From NCBI GenBank assembly GCA_964589935.1, contig CAZPVD010000006.1, positions 62,001-126,000 of the forward strand: DNA of 64,000 bases. Direction: 5' to 3'. A model generated the notes under the pieces. It did not search any database and was not told where the DNA came from. It saw only the letters and a program-made list of their open reading frames with translations. This document shows positions 25,518-35,196 of the stretch, one piece after another. Each line of letters opens with the position of its first letter. Positions within the stretch are counted from its first letter, which is position 1. The stretch is from VHCN01 sp964589935 (GTDB lineage Bacteria; Verrucomicrobiota; Verrucomicrobiia; Limisphaerales; VHCN01). A program made the position numbers and the translations under genes.

Positions 25518-26870
25518 ATGGGCAGACTTCGCATACTGACCGAAGGCATCGAACCAGCCGTGCTCGAATTGCACACAGGCGTAAACACGCTTGGCCGCCG
25601 CACGGAAAACAACCTTTGCGTGCCGGAAAGCTCAGTGTCCGGACGCCACTGCGAACTATCCGAGAGCGATGGAGTGCTCACAATTCGCGACCTCGGCTCG
25701 ACGAACGGCAGTTTCATTGGCAGTGCGCGCGTTGAGCAAGGCACCGTTGCTCCAGGTGAGTCCTTCCGGCTTGGAAACATCGAGTTGATTTACGAAGTGG
25801 ACGCACCGGCTCCGGTCGCAGCACGGGCGGCGGCGATCACGGTGAAACCGAGACTCGGCCCGCGCCCGCCGGAACCGTCCGCGCACACGAGCATTTCGCC
25901 CGCGCCCAAGGCCGTTTCGTCGCTCGCACTCAATCGCGTGGCTCCCGCGTCGCCCACGGCGGAAGCGCCGCCTGCCGCGCCGCCGCTCGATCCGTGCCCC
26001 CGCCACAAATCGAACGCGGCGAAATACATCTGCACCAAATGCCAGACGCGCGCCTGCGATGAGTGCGTGAAGAATTTTTCCGCGACGGAAACCAAGAAGC
26101 GCTTCTGCCCCGTGTGCTCCGGCAAGTGCGTCTCGCTCGACGAATGGAAGAAAGCCGAGGGCGAAAAACTTGCGCGCGAGGGCATGACGTTCCGCGCGCG
26201 ATTGCCCGGCGTGTTCAAGTATCCGTTCAGCAAGGGTGGCGCGGTGCTGCTCGTCGTGGGCACGATTCTTTACCTGTTCCTCGACTTCGCCGCGATGTTC
26301 TCGTGGAAGCTCGCCATCCTCGCGGGCGGCTATCTTTTCGCCTACATGCAGAAAATCGTCTGCGCCTCGGCGTTTGGCGAGGAACACCTGCCCGACTGGC
26401 CGGAGTTCGGTGAATGGTGGGAGGACATCGCGCGGCCGTTCTTCATGCTGATGTGGACGTTTGTGGTCAGCTTCGGACCTGCGTTCGGCTACATGATTTA
26501 CAATGTCGCATCGGACTCGGAGATGATGCTGCCGGTTTTGTTCCCGCTGTTTGCGCTGGGCTTCCTGTATTTCCCAATGGCGCTGCTGGCGGTCGCGATG
26601 TCGAACAGTTTTCTCGCGGTGAATCCTCTCGTCGTGCTCCCTGCCATCACGCGGCTGAATCTCGAATATGTCGCAGCCACAGCGGTGTTCTTCGGCCTCG
26701 TGCTCGCACGGTATCTCTGCGAAACGCTGCTGCACCGCTTCGTGCCCGTGCCGATTCTGCCCACGCTGGTCAGCGGTTTCCTCGCGCTCTACTTCCTCTC
26801 CGCTGAAATGCGCCTACTCGGCCTGATGTATTACGCCAATCGCAAACGGCTCGGTTGGTATCGGAATTAA
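25518..26870 (+). CDS. FHA-domain membrane protein with a zinc-finger-like segment
   Basis: A 450-residue protein. Residues about 5-90 are a forkhead-associated domain with the phosphothreonine-binding pattern LGRR, SVSGRHCEL and LGSTNGSFI. A Pro/Ala-rich linker (about 95-155) leads to a Cys/His cluster (CPRHKSNAAKYICTKC, ACDEC, CPVCSGKC; about 156-215) resembling a B-box zinc finger. The C-terminal 230 residues contain about six hydrophobic segments, so the FHA end is probably cytoplasmic and tethered to the membrane. It would read Thr-phosphorylated partners. No Ser/Thr kinase gene is in this window. It is co-directional with the M48 gene, 9 bp apart. Confidence 0.88.
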   Translation: MGRLRILTEGIEPAVLELHTGVNTLGRRTENNLCVPESSVSGRHCELSESDGVLTIRDLGSTNGSFIGSARVEQGTVAPGESFRLGNIELIYEVDAPAPVAARAAAITVKPRLGPRPPEPSAHTSISPAPKAVSSLALNRVAPASPTAEAPPAAPPLDPCPRHKSNAAKYICTKCQTRACDECVKNFSATETKKRFCPVCSGKCVSLDEWKKAEGEKLAREGMTFRARLPGVFKYPFSKGGAVLLVVGTILYLFLDFAAMFSWKLAILAGGYLFAYMQKIVCASAFGEEHLPDWPEFGEWWEDIARPFFMLMWTFVVSFGPAFGYMIYNVASDSEMMLPVLFPLFALGFLYFPMALLAVAMSNSFLAVNPLVVLPAITRLNLEYVAATAVFFGLVLARYLCETLLHRFVPVPILPTLVSGFLALYFLSAEMRLLGLMYYANRKRLGWYRN

Positions 26871-26894
26871 ATACTTCGCCCGATACGTTGGAAT

Positions 26895-27857
26895 TCACTT
26901 CAAATACTTCTTGGGCAGCTCCGCGCCGACGACGCAGTCGAGCTTCGCTATCTTGCAGGACTGGTAGACGTTGATGCGGAAGTCGGGGCAGGTGCTCACG
27001 AGACAATACGCGTCCGTCGGCGTGAAGCCGTGTTCCGTGATGAGCCAGTCCATGAGGTTGAAGGTGGCGACCTCGACCGCGCTCTCCATGGGCCGCGCGG
27101 CAAAGACGCTGATGATGCTGTCCGGCTTCTCGATGCGCATCCACGGGACGCGCTTGTCCTTGAGGAGGTCGAGCTTCACGCGCACGGTGGCGCAGGTTTC
27201 GGCGGCGGTGCCGGTAAATTCGGTGTCGCCCTGGCTCGCGTGAACGTCGCCGAGGTAGAACCGCGCGCCCTGATGGAAGATCGGCAGGAAAATTTTGCTG
27301 CCCGGAGCGGCGTCGCGGATGTCGAGGTTCCCGCCCCACTCGCCCTGCCCCGAAATGCTGGTCATCACTTCGCGATCCGGCGTGGTGCCGAGCGTGCCGA
27401 TGAAGGGCGTGATGGGCCACGAAATCTTTTCATTGAACTGGAGCGTGCCGTCGCGGTTCGTGCCGCTCGGGCCGGGAGTGTGTTTGAAAATTTTCGTCGT
27501 AAAGTCGCCGCTCAGTTCCGGCCAGCGGGTGGATTCTCCCAACGGGCCGCGGCGCGGGCCAATGGCGATCCACGACTGCTCGGCGACGACGATTTCCTCG
27601 ACGGTGACGACGAGCGTGTCGCCGCGTTCCGCGCCATCGAGCCACACGGGGCCGCCAATCGGATTGGCCATCGGCGGATGACGGTCGAAGCCCGGCCGTT
27701 TGGCGGCGATGGCCTTGTCGGCGGTCGTCTTGAAGTAGCCGGTTGAGGCGTCCCATGTCTCGATCTCGAAGCTTTCGCCCGGCTCGACGCGCAGGAGCGG
27801 CTCGTCGCGGAAGTCGAAGGCGTATTTTCTGGCGAATCCACGGGTGATGCGTTGCAT
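26895..27857 (-). CDS. Acetamidase/formamidase family protein
   Basis: A 320-residue enzyme of the FmdA/AmdA family, which hydrolyses short aliphatic amides to ammonia and the acid. Visible family segments are RVEPGESFEIETWDA near the N-terminus, NPIGGPVWLDGAERGD (about residue 65), FIGTLGTTPD (about 155), GGNLDIRDAAPGSKIFLP (about 180) and the metal-site region GDVHASQGDTEFTGTAAE (about 205). Length fits the family. It is convergent with the FHA gene and divergent from nothing close. The real substrate amide cannot be predicted. Confidence 0.92.
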   Translation of the reverse strand: MQRITRGFARKYAFDFRDEPLLRVEPGESFEIETWDASTGYFKTTADKAIAAKRPGFDRHPPMANPIGGPVWLDGAERGDTLVVTVEEIVVAEQSWIAIGPRRGPLGESTRWPELSGDFTTKIFKHTPGPSGTNRDGTLQFNEKISWPITPFIGTLGTTPDREVMTSISGQGEWGGNLDIRDAAPGSKIFLPIFHQGARFYLGDVHASQGDTEFTGTAAETCATVRVKLDLLKDKRVPWMRIEKPDSIISVFAARPMESAVEVATFNLMDWLITEHGFTPTDAYCLVSTCPDFRINVYQSCKIAKLDCVVGAELPKKYLK

Positions 27858-27918
27858 GAAGTGAGTTCAATGGAGCTGTGGCACCGTGTCCACTGAAAAC
27901 GAACGCCGCAAGTTTACG

Positions 27919-28947
27919 TCAGAACGTCAGCAAATCGAGCTGCTCGATGCCGTGCGAGGTCAATTCCCAGCGGTCACCTTTTCTGGCGACGAGTTTGCGC
28001 GCGGGGTTTTTCTTTTGCTCCTCTTCGTTGACCGAGAGGAGTTGATATTTTGTCCCCCGTTTGACTTCAGACGGCGCGCGCGGCGTGAGCTGAAACGGGA
28101 TGCCGTTGAAGTTGATGGACATTTCGTATCCAGCGACGCCGTCCTTCTCCGCCACGGCGCTGCGGCGGATGAGCGGGTAATAATGCTTGAGCCACGGGAA
28201 GTCCGTCTTGAGCACGAGCACGCGGCAGAGTTCGGTCTGGCTGCGGATGAACTTGAGCAGGCTGAAATTCGCGCCCTCTGATCTCTGCCGGAGCAAAATC
28301 AGACGCGGATCAAGGCCGAGAAGGTTCTGACCGTTGTATCGCCCGTGGTCGTTGCGCGTGCCCGGCAACGCCTGTTCGTGCCATTCGGCGTAACGGTCGT
28401 TGGCGAGCAGGTTCAACTCGAAGTGGACATGCGCGCGGTCCTTGGTGATGGGCGTCCTGGTGTTCGTGGTGCGGCCCATGACGCCGAGTTCCTCGCCGGT
28501 CTTCACGGCTGAGCCGGACTTGAGGTCGTCGCGGATTTCGTGCAAATGCGCGTAGAGCGAATACACATCAATGCCCTCGACCTTGTGGCGCACGACGATG
28601 TAGTTGCCGTAATTTGAGAGGCCGGACTTGCGGTTGATGTAAACGACCGTGCCGTCAAGGGTCGCGAGCACTGGGTCAGCCGGCTCGCCACGCCTGTCGC
28701 GCGTCACGGAACGGATGTCCAGCCCCTCGTGAATCTGCCAGCCGTCCGAGCGGACGCATCCAAAGGAGCCGCTGTGCCAGTCGCGTCCGGGCGTGGCCGC
28801 GAAGAAGCGATCCTCGCCGCCGGGCTCGAACAGCGCGTGGTTCGCCGTGGGCAGTTGAAAAGTTTGCGCGCGCAAAATCGGCGCAGCGACAAACAGGGCG
28901 GCAAATGCAGCGAACCATTTTTGCCGCAACGGAACGGAAGACTTCAT
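27919..28947 (-). CDS. Secreted M23-type (LytM) peptidase
   Basis: A 342-residue exported protein. ATG 28947 is chosen because it opens a signal peptide (MKSSVPLRQKWFAAFAALFV, cleavage near LRAQT). The catalytic domain has the first zinc motif HEGLDI (about residue 90), then VVYINRKSGLSNYGNYIVV, YSLYAHL and the second zinc motif HVHFE (about 190), so the H-x(n)-D and H-x-H sets of M23 endopeptidases are intact. These enzymes cleave peptidoglycan cross-bridges or act in secretion and envelope remodelling. A C-terminal domain of about 130 residues is unrecognised. It precedes no obvious operon partner. Confidence 0.88.
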   Translation of the reverse strand: MKSSVPLRQKWFAAFAALFVAAPILRAQTFQLPTANHALFEPGGEDRFFAATPGRDWHSGSFGCVRSDGWQIHEGLDIRSVTRDRRGEPADPVLATLDGTVVYINRKSGLSNYGNYIVVRHKVEGIDVYSLYAHLHEIRDDLKSGSAVKTGEELGVMGRTTNTRTPITKDRAHVHFELNLLANDRYAEWHEQALPGTRNDHGRYNGQNLLGLDPRLILLRQRSEGANFSLLKFIRSQTELCRVLVLKTDFPWLKHYYPLIRRSAVAEKDGVAGYEMSINFNGIPFQLTPRAPSEVKRGTKYQLLSVNEEEQKKNPARKLVARKGDRWELTSHGIEQLDLLTF

Positions 28948-28992
28948 TCGGAAAAAATTAAATGGGCAAGGCAGGTGCGGCATCGCGCGAGG

Positions 28993-29529
28993 TCATTTGC
29001 CTTTCTCAGCGAGATTATTGACGCCGTTGACGATGCGCTCCATCTCCGCGGGCGTCGCGTCCGGGATGAAGAGGATGACGCCGTCGGAGATGCGGCGGTT
29101 GAGGCGCGGCGCGCCGAGAAAACGACCCTCGGTGAACAGCGCCGCGATGACGATGCGCCTGCCACGATCGGACGAGGAGATGCCGTCGAGCAGCTTCGTG
29201 CCGGTGTCGTCGAGCTGGAGGCGGATGGCCGGACCATCGGCCGTGGAGACGACCGAAGCGCCCACGATGTGGAACTCGTCGAGGAACGGCTGGGTGCTGA
29301 CGTTGACGGAGATGGGATGATCGCGATAGACGGATACGGTCTGCGTGCGGCTAGCTTCGGTGGCGTTTGCCTCAAGGTAAATGCGGATGATGGCACCCTC
29401 GTTTTTGTTGCGCTTCTTCGGTTTTTCCCCGGCAACGGCCGTTTTTTCCTGCGACGTGGCGCAGGCACATGCAAGCAAGGCCGCGAAAAGGAGCAGAAAG
29501 AAGTTGAAGCGGCCGATGGCTTTCTTCAT
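28993..29529 (-). CDS. Lipoprotein with a SecD P1-head-like domain
   Basis: A 178-residue lipoprotein. The start ATG 29529 directly precedes a signal sequence with lipobox LLAC (about residues 15-18), so it should be lipidated and membrane-anchored. The mature region (about 40-175) resembles the P1 head subdomain of SecD-type translocon proteins: RIYLEANA, FLDEFHIVGASVV, RLQLDDTGTKLLDGIS, RRIVIAALFTEGRFLGAP and a closing MERIVNGVNNL helix. It lacks the twelve helices of SecDF, so it is a stand-alone copy of that soluble domain. It may bind exported polypeptides, but this is inference. It ends 46 bp from the M23 gene start. Confidence 0.75.
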   Translation of the reverse strand: MKKAIGRFNFFLLLFAALLACACATSQEKTAVAGEKPKKRNKNEGAIIRIYLEANATEASRTQTVSVYRDHPISVNVSTQPFLDEFHIVGASVVSTADGPAIRLQLDDTGTKLLDGISSSDRGRRIVIAALFTEGRFLGAPRLNRRISDGVILFIPDATPAEMERIVNGVNNLAEKGK

Positions 29530-29570
29530 ATTCGCGCGCACGAAAAAATTGACGAACGAGTTACGCAACT

Positions 29571-29696
29571 ATGGGCCGCCAATACAACAAAATTGAAAAG
29601 CGCAGCCGCCGAGCGCGCTATTTGAAACGCAGAAAAGTGGCCGCCAAGGCCAAGAAGGCCGCAAAGCCGGCCGCAAAAAGCGCCGCTCCGGCCTGA
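29571..29696 (+). CDS. Small basic protein (41 aa), Verrucomicrobia/Chlamydiae-type
   Basis: This short gene is easily missed. ATG 29571, stop TGA 29694-29696, 41 residues: it begins MGRQYNKIEKRSRRARYLKR and ends in an Ala/Lys-rich tail (AAKAKKAAKPAAKSAAPA). The MGRQY-K-x-E-K-R-x-R-R-x-x-YLKRKK start matches small basic proteins annotated in Verrucomicrobia, Lentisphaerae, Chlamydiae and some Planctomycetes. The family's function is undefined; the highly basic composition suggests RNA or ribosome binding, which is inference. A strong intrinsic terminator follows 21 bp after the stop, indicating a self-contained, probably highly expressed monocistronic unit. It diverges from the lipoprotein gene by 41 bp. 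Confidence 0.82.
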   Translation: MGRQYNKIEKRSRRARYLKRRKVAAKAKKAAKPAAKSAAPA

Positions 29697-29717
29697 GAAG
29701 GCCGCGAACCTTCACAC

Positions 29718-29748
29718 ACGCCGCCCCAAACAAGGGCGGCGTTTTTTT
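29718..29748 (+). terminator. Intrinsic terminator after the small basic protein gene
   Basis: A perfect 9-bp stem (ACGCCGCCC at 29718-29726 paired with GGGCGGCGT at 29734-29742) with a 7-base loop is followed by seven T residues (29742-29748). This is the clearest rho-independent terminator in the window. It lies 21 bp after the small basic protein stop. It also separates that gene from the convergent icd gene (ends 29794). Confidence 0.93.
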
Positions 29749-29793
29749 GTTTTAGCGAAGAATAATCTTCACGCGTGAGGCCGCCGGGGCGCC

Positions 29794-31149
<1,356 letters not shown>

Positions 31150-31296
31150 GTTATCAGTTCAGAGTTTCAAATTGAGGGACGAGTGATAAAGGCAGTCTGG
31201 AAGAAATCAAGCCAACAATGCGAAGCGAGTTTGCTCGGCATCTTCTCAAGAAAAATAAATCGCTTAACCACCGCAGCGAAACTGGAAAAAGACCGG

Positions 31297-32154
31297 CTAT
31301 TTAACGATTGGAATTTCGAACTGCGGCTGGAGCAGTGGCGGCCCGGTCCAATTGGGAATTGTCACCGTCACCTTGGCAGCGCCTTTCTTCGCGTTTAGCG
31401 GGACCCGGACCGGGCCCTCGAATTCAAAGTATCAGCAGCGGCTGGTCATCGGCACTTTTGTGATCAGGCCCGCTCCTGTTCCCGGCCATTGAATCTCCGC
31501 CACCGGTTGAATTTCCTTGGGAACGGCTTCATAGCCCAGAAAAGCGAACGAGCCATCGCCAACTCCCCGCGTGCCGAAACACAGATGCAGTTCGGGCTGC
31601 TTTGAGCTCAGGCTGATTTCGTGATAGCGAACCGGCCGCGTGATCAAGGGGCCGCCAAAATGGATGACCGGCGCTTTCTCCCGCGACTCCGCGAAGATCG
31701 GATCCCAGCCGGCAAACTGCTGAACCTTCCCGTTCACCTTCAGCTTGATCACATACTCGGTCGGCTTATTTCCGATTTTGAATCGTGTCAGCGTAAAATC
31801 TGTATGCACCTCCGGTTTGCGGGCCGGCGTCAAAGTTCCCACGGTAAAAACATAGGTGCGATACGGCGCGGGCTTCCCGTCCTCAATGGTTTGAAACTCC
31901 TCGCGCTTGGACGGCTCGATCATTTCCCCCGCCTCGGTCAAATCGCCATTGGCGTTGCGATCCACAAAAATCCGCTCGCCGTCGTCAACGATCCAGATTT
32001 TCGTGTCCGCCTGTTCGCCAAAAACCAGCAGGCAATACCTGGGCGTCGTCCGATAAGCTGGTTCCTTGCCGATGGAACGATCAATCTTTGAAAGGTCCGC
32101 CGCAGTCAGGGAACCGGCAAATAACAAGGGGACGACGAAACGGAAGACGCTCAT
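31297..32154 (-). pseudogene. Secreted protein gene interrupted by an in-frame UGA codon
   Basis: From ATG 32154 the frame encodes 240 residues with a signal peptide (MSVFRFVVPLLFAGSLTAAD) and an EF-hand-like DRNANGDLTEAGE loop (about residues 70-82). It stops at a UGA at 31432-31434 after ...TSRC. Without any frame change the next 44 codons, to a TAG at 31297-31299, read as good protein (YFEFEGPVRVPLNAKKGA..., ...TVTIPNWTGPPLLQPQFEIP). That stretch looks like the natural C-terminal strand-rich end of such secreted proteins. A single nonsense substitution is the simplest explanation; a sequencing error or UGA recoding is possible. The start overlaps the dxs stop (ATGA), so the gene is translationally coupled to dxs. 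Product function unknown. Confidence 0.7.
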
Positions 32155-34157
32155 CGTGTTGCTTCATTGACTGCGAGAAATCCGGCCGTGTGGATGGCGG
32201 CACCGGCAGAGGCAAACTGCGCTTTCACCTGCGCCACCGCGTTTTCCACGGTCAGGCCGTGGCGCTGGCGGAGAATATCCACGCTGCTCGCGTGCTCGAC
32301 GAAGACATCCGGCCAGCCAATGCGAACGACGGGCGTGGTGATGCGCTTCTCCGCGAACAGTTCCAGCACCGCGCTGCCGTAGCCGCCCATGAGCGCGTGG
32401 TCCTCGAACGTAATCACGACATCCGCGCCGCGACCGAAAAACTCATGCACGCCCGCGTCAATCGGCTTGGTGAAGCGCGGGTTGATGACGGCGCAGTCGA
32501 AACCTTCTGCCGCGAGTTTGTCGGCGGTCTTCTTCGCCATCGCGTGCAGGTTGCCGAGGCCGAAGAGCGCGACCTTCGTGCCTCCGTTGTTTGAGAAGTT
32601 GCGAGTGACCTCGGCTTTGCCGATTTCGAGCACGGCAGGCGTTTCCTTGATCGGCACGCCCTCGGCCGCGCCGCGCGGGTAACGGATGAATGTCGGATGC
32701 TTCTGCAACGACGCCGTGAACATCATGTCCACCAGCTCGTCCTCGTCCTTCGGCGCCATCGCGATGACGTTCGGCAGGCAGCGCAGATATGCGATGTCGA
32801 AAAGGCCGTGATGCGTCGGGCCGTCGTTGGCCGAGAGGCCCGCGCGATCCATGCAAAAAATCACCGGCAAATCCTGCAAGCACACGTCGTGATGAATGCA
32901 GTCGTAGGCGCGCTGGAGGAAGGTCGAGTAAATCGCGACCACCGGATGGAAACCCATCGTCGCCATGCCGGCGGCGAAGATCACGGCGTGTTCCTCCGCG
33001 ATGCCGACATCGTAATAGCGTTGCGGCATTGCCTTTTCCAATGTCTTCAAGCCCGTCCCGCTGGGCATCGCGGCGGTGATGCCGACGAGCGTGGAATCTT
33101 TCTGGCACAGACGAACCATCGTCTGGCCGAACACATCCTGATACGCGGGCGGCGTGCCGGGTTTGGCCGCGGGCGTGCTGCCGGTCGTGATGTCGTAAGG
33201 CCCGAGGCCGTGAAATTTTTCCGGGTGGTTGATCGCCACGTCGTAGCCCTTGCCCTTTTGCGTGAGCAAATGAAGCACCACGGGCTGGTCGCAGTTCTTG
33301 GCAAATTCCAGCGTGCTGATGAGCAGCGGCAGGTTGTGCCCGTCAATCGGCCCGAGGTAACGCAGGCCCATTTCCTCGAAGATGAGGCTGCTGCCGAAGC
33401 CGCCGCGCCCGTCGGCGTCGGGGTTGGCGGGGTTGTGTTCCAGCGAGACCTCGGCGGCGACGGCCTTGATGGCTTCCTCGGCCTTGATGCCGAGCTTGGA
33501 GGTGATCTCGCCCGCGGGCAGGCGCTTCATGAATCCCTCGAAATCCTTCCTCAGCCGGTTGTAGCGCGGGTGCGTGATGATTTTGTTCAGGTAGCCGGCG
33601 ATGGCGCCGACGTTTTTGGCGATGCTCCACTCGTTGTCGTTGAGGATGCCGATGAACTTCTTCGTCGTGTGCGCGATGTTGTTCAACGCCTCGTAGCTGA
33701 CGCCGTTCGTGAGTGCGGCGTCGCCGAAGATGCACACCACGTTCTCGCCGCTCTTGCGCTGGTCGCGCGCGGCGCACATGCCGAGCGCGGCCGAGAGCGC
33801 GGTGCCCGCGTGGCCCGCGCCGTAGCAGTCGTGCTCGCTCTCGGTGCGGAGCGCGAAGCCGTTCAAGCCGTCCGTCTGGCGGATGGTGTGGAAGCGATCC
33901 TTGCGTCCGGTGAAAAGCTTGTGGACATACACCTGATGGCTCACGTCCCACACGAACTTGTCGCGCGGCGTGTCGAAGACCATGTGCAGTGCGATGGTCA
34001 GCTCGACGACGCCGAGGTTCGGGCCGAGGTGGCCGCCGGCCTTGGCGAGCTTGGTGATGAGTTCCTCGCGGACCTCGGCGGCAAGCTGTTCCAGCTGATC
34101 CAGCTTGAGTTTCTTGAGGTGGGCCGGCTGGTCCACCATGTCGAGATAACGGCTCAT
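32151..34157 (-). CDS. dxs: 1-deoxy-D-xylulose-5-phosphate synthase
   Basis: A 668-residue thiamine-diphosphate enzyme that condenses pyruvate and glyceraldehyde-3-phosphate, the first step of the MEP isoprenoid pathway. ATG 34157 (MSRYLDMVDQPAHLKKL) matches the family start; an in-frame GTG seven codons upstream is less likely. Motifs: GGHLGPNLGVVELTIALH (about residue 40), VWDVSHQVYVHK, GHAGTALSAALG (about 113), the ThDP/Mg motif GDAALTNG...LNN (about 145-165), the glutamate in VGIAEEHAVIFAAG (about 365), and CMDRAGLSANDGPTHHG (about 415). The downstream gene overlaps by 4 bp. The usual partner ispA is not adjacent. Confidence 0.96.
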   Translation of the reverse strand: MSRYLDMVDQPAHLKKLKLDQLEQLAAEVREELITKLAKAGGHLGPNLGVVELTIALHMVFDTPRDKFVWDVSHQVYVHKLFTGRKDRFHTIRQTDGLNGFALRTESEHDCYGAGHAGTALSAALGMCAARDQRKSGENVVCIFGDAALTNGVSYEALNNIAHTTKKFIGILNDNEWSIAKNVGAIAGYLNKIITHPRYNRLRKDFEGFMKRLPAGEITSKLGIKAEEAIKAVAAEVSLEHNPANPDADGRGGFGSSLIFEEMGLRYLGPIDGHNLPLLISTLEFAKNCDQPVVLHLLTQKGKGYDVAINHPEKFHGLGPYDITTGSTPAAKPGTPPAYQDVFGQTMVRLCQKDSTLVGITAAMPSGTGLKTLEKAMPQRYYDVGIAEEHAVIFAAGMATMGFHPVVAIYSTFLQRAYDCIHHDVCLQDLPVIFCMDRAGLSANDGPTHHGLFDIAYLRCLPNVIAMAPKDEDELVDMMFTASLQKHPTFIRYPRGAAEGVPIKETPAVLEIGKAEVTRNFSNNGGTKVALFGLGNLHAMAKKTADKLAAEGFDCAVINPRFTKPIDAGVHEFFGRGADVVITFEDHALMGGYGSAVLELFAEKRITTPVVRIGWPDVFVEHASSVDILRQRHGLTVENAVAQVKAQFASAGAAIHTAGFLAVNEATR

Positions 34158-34352
34158 GTGTATGTCGGTTCCCGGCACGCGCCGGACGGGTGCTTATAGC
34201 GGAAACGCGAGGATGAACAAAGCAGAAAAACTCGCCGCAATCTCCGCGGCTTGACCGCGCGCCGCCTCACCGCGCATCCGCTGAATAAACTTGCTTCCTT
34301 GCTGCGCCGGTGAAACGCTCTGCGGCGTCATCCATCGCCACACACAGGCACG

Positions 34353-35123
34353 ATGAACTTCAAAAGTCTTACGCTGCTTCTCGCACTTTGCATCGCGCAG
34401 TCCGCGCACGCCGCCGCGATAACGCAGCCCACCGCGGTCACCCCCTCGGTGCTCGTCTCCGGCAACTCGATGGACTCGAGCAACCCCACCTTTACCGGCA
34501 ACCTCAGCAGCGTCAACGCGACCTTCCAGATCGTCGCCCCGGCCAGCTTCTCGGCCACGAGCACCGCGGGCTACAACGTCCTCTGGCTCGACGGCTACAG
34601 CAACTTCGGCAACGACGGCACGCTCAACGGCAAGCTGTCGAGCTTCCTCACCGGCGGCGGCACCGTCATCGTGCAAAACCCCGGCTTCGGCACCGAGGCG
34701 ATGACCGATTACCCGTTCGGCTCGCAGTTGAGCGCGCTTTACACCTATCCGCCCGGCGAAAATCTCATTCGCATTGTAAATCCTTCCCATCCCTTGAACG
34801 CCGGCCTCACCGGCCCCGGCCTCAGTGGATGGAACGCCTCCGCCGGGGGCATCTTCACCGCCGTCAACGGCCCCTTTACGATCCTCGCAGACAACGGCTC
34901 GGGCAACAAATACATCACGATTTACATGGCCGTCGGATCGGGCAACCTCATCTACACGCAACTCGACATCTCCGGGCGCCTCTCCAACGTGAACGACCCG
35001 CAGGCCATCGCCTTCCTGAACAACATCATGGCAGCCTCGGTGCCGGAACCCGCCTCCCTCGCCCTGCTCGCCTTCGGCGGGCTGCTGCTCGCCTCCCGCC
35101 GCTCCACGCGCAAATTCTCCTGA
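34353..35123 (+). CDS. PEP-CTERM sorting domain protein
   Basis: A 256-residue exported protein with an N-terminal signal peptide (MNFKSLTLLLALCIAQSAHA) and a C-terminal PEP-CTERM tail: the VPEPASLALLAFGG motif begins the hydrophobic segment, and a basic ASRRSTRK end follows. Such tails are recognised by exosortase, which is not in this window. The middle (about residues 25-225) is Gly/Ser/Asn/Thr-rich and low in charge, typical of envelope or extracellular-matrix proteins of this class, with no catalytic motif. It is divergent from dxs across a 195-bp intergenic region. Confidence 0.9.
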   Translation: MNFKSLTLLLALCIAQSAHAAAITQPTAVTPSVLVSGNSMDSSNPTFTGNLSSVNATFQIVAPASFSATSTAGYNVLWLDGYSNFGNDGTLNGKLSSFLTGGGTVIVQNPGFGTEAMTDYPFGSQLSALYTYPPGENLIRIVNPSHPLNAGLTGPGLSGWNASAGGIFTAVNGPFTILADNGSGNKYITIYMAVGSGNLIYTQLDISGRLSNVNDPQAIAFLNNIMAASVPEPASLALLAFGGLLLASRRSTRKFS

Positions 35124-35196
35124 GCGAGTGACGGCGTTTTTCGCCGGACTTCATGCTTGCCCTTGTTTGCACGCGGGATAACCCTTCGCGCCGTTT

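Noticed and set aside
31432..31434. Selenocysteine at the in-frame UGA
   Set aside because: No selenocysteine genes are in the window, no convincing hairpin follows the UGA and no known selenoprotein family matches; nonsense mutation is simpler.
32697..34199. 500-residue plus-strand open frame
   Set aside because: It is antisense to dxs and shows no recognisable domain.
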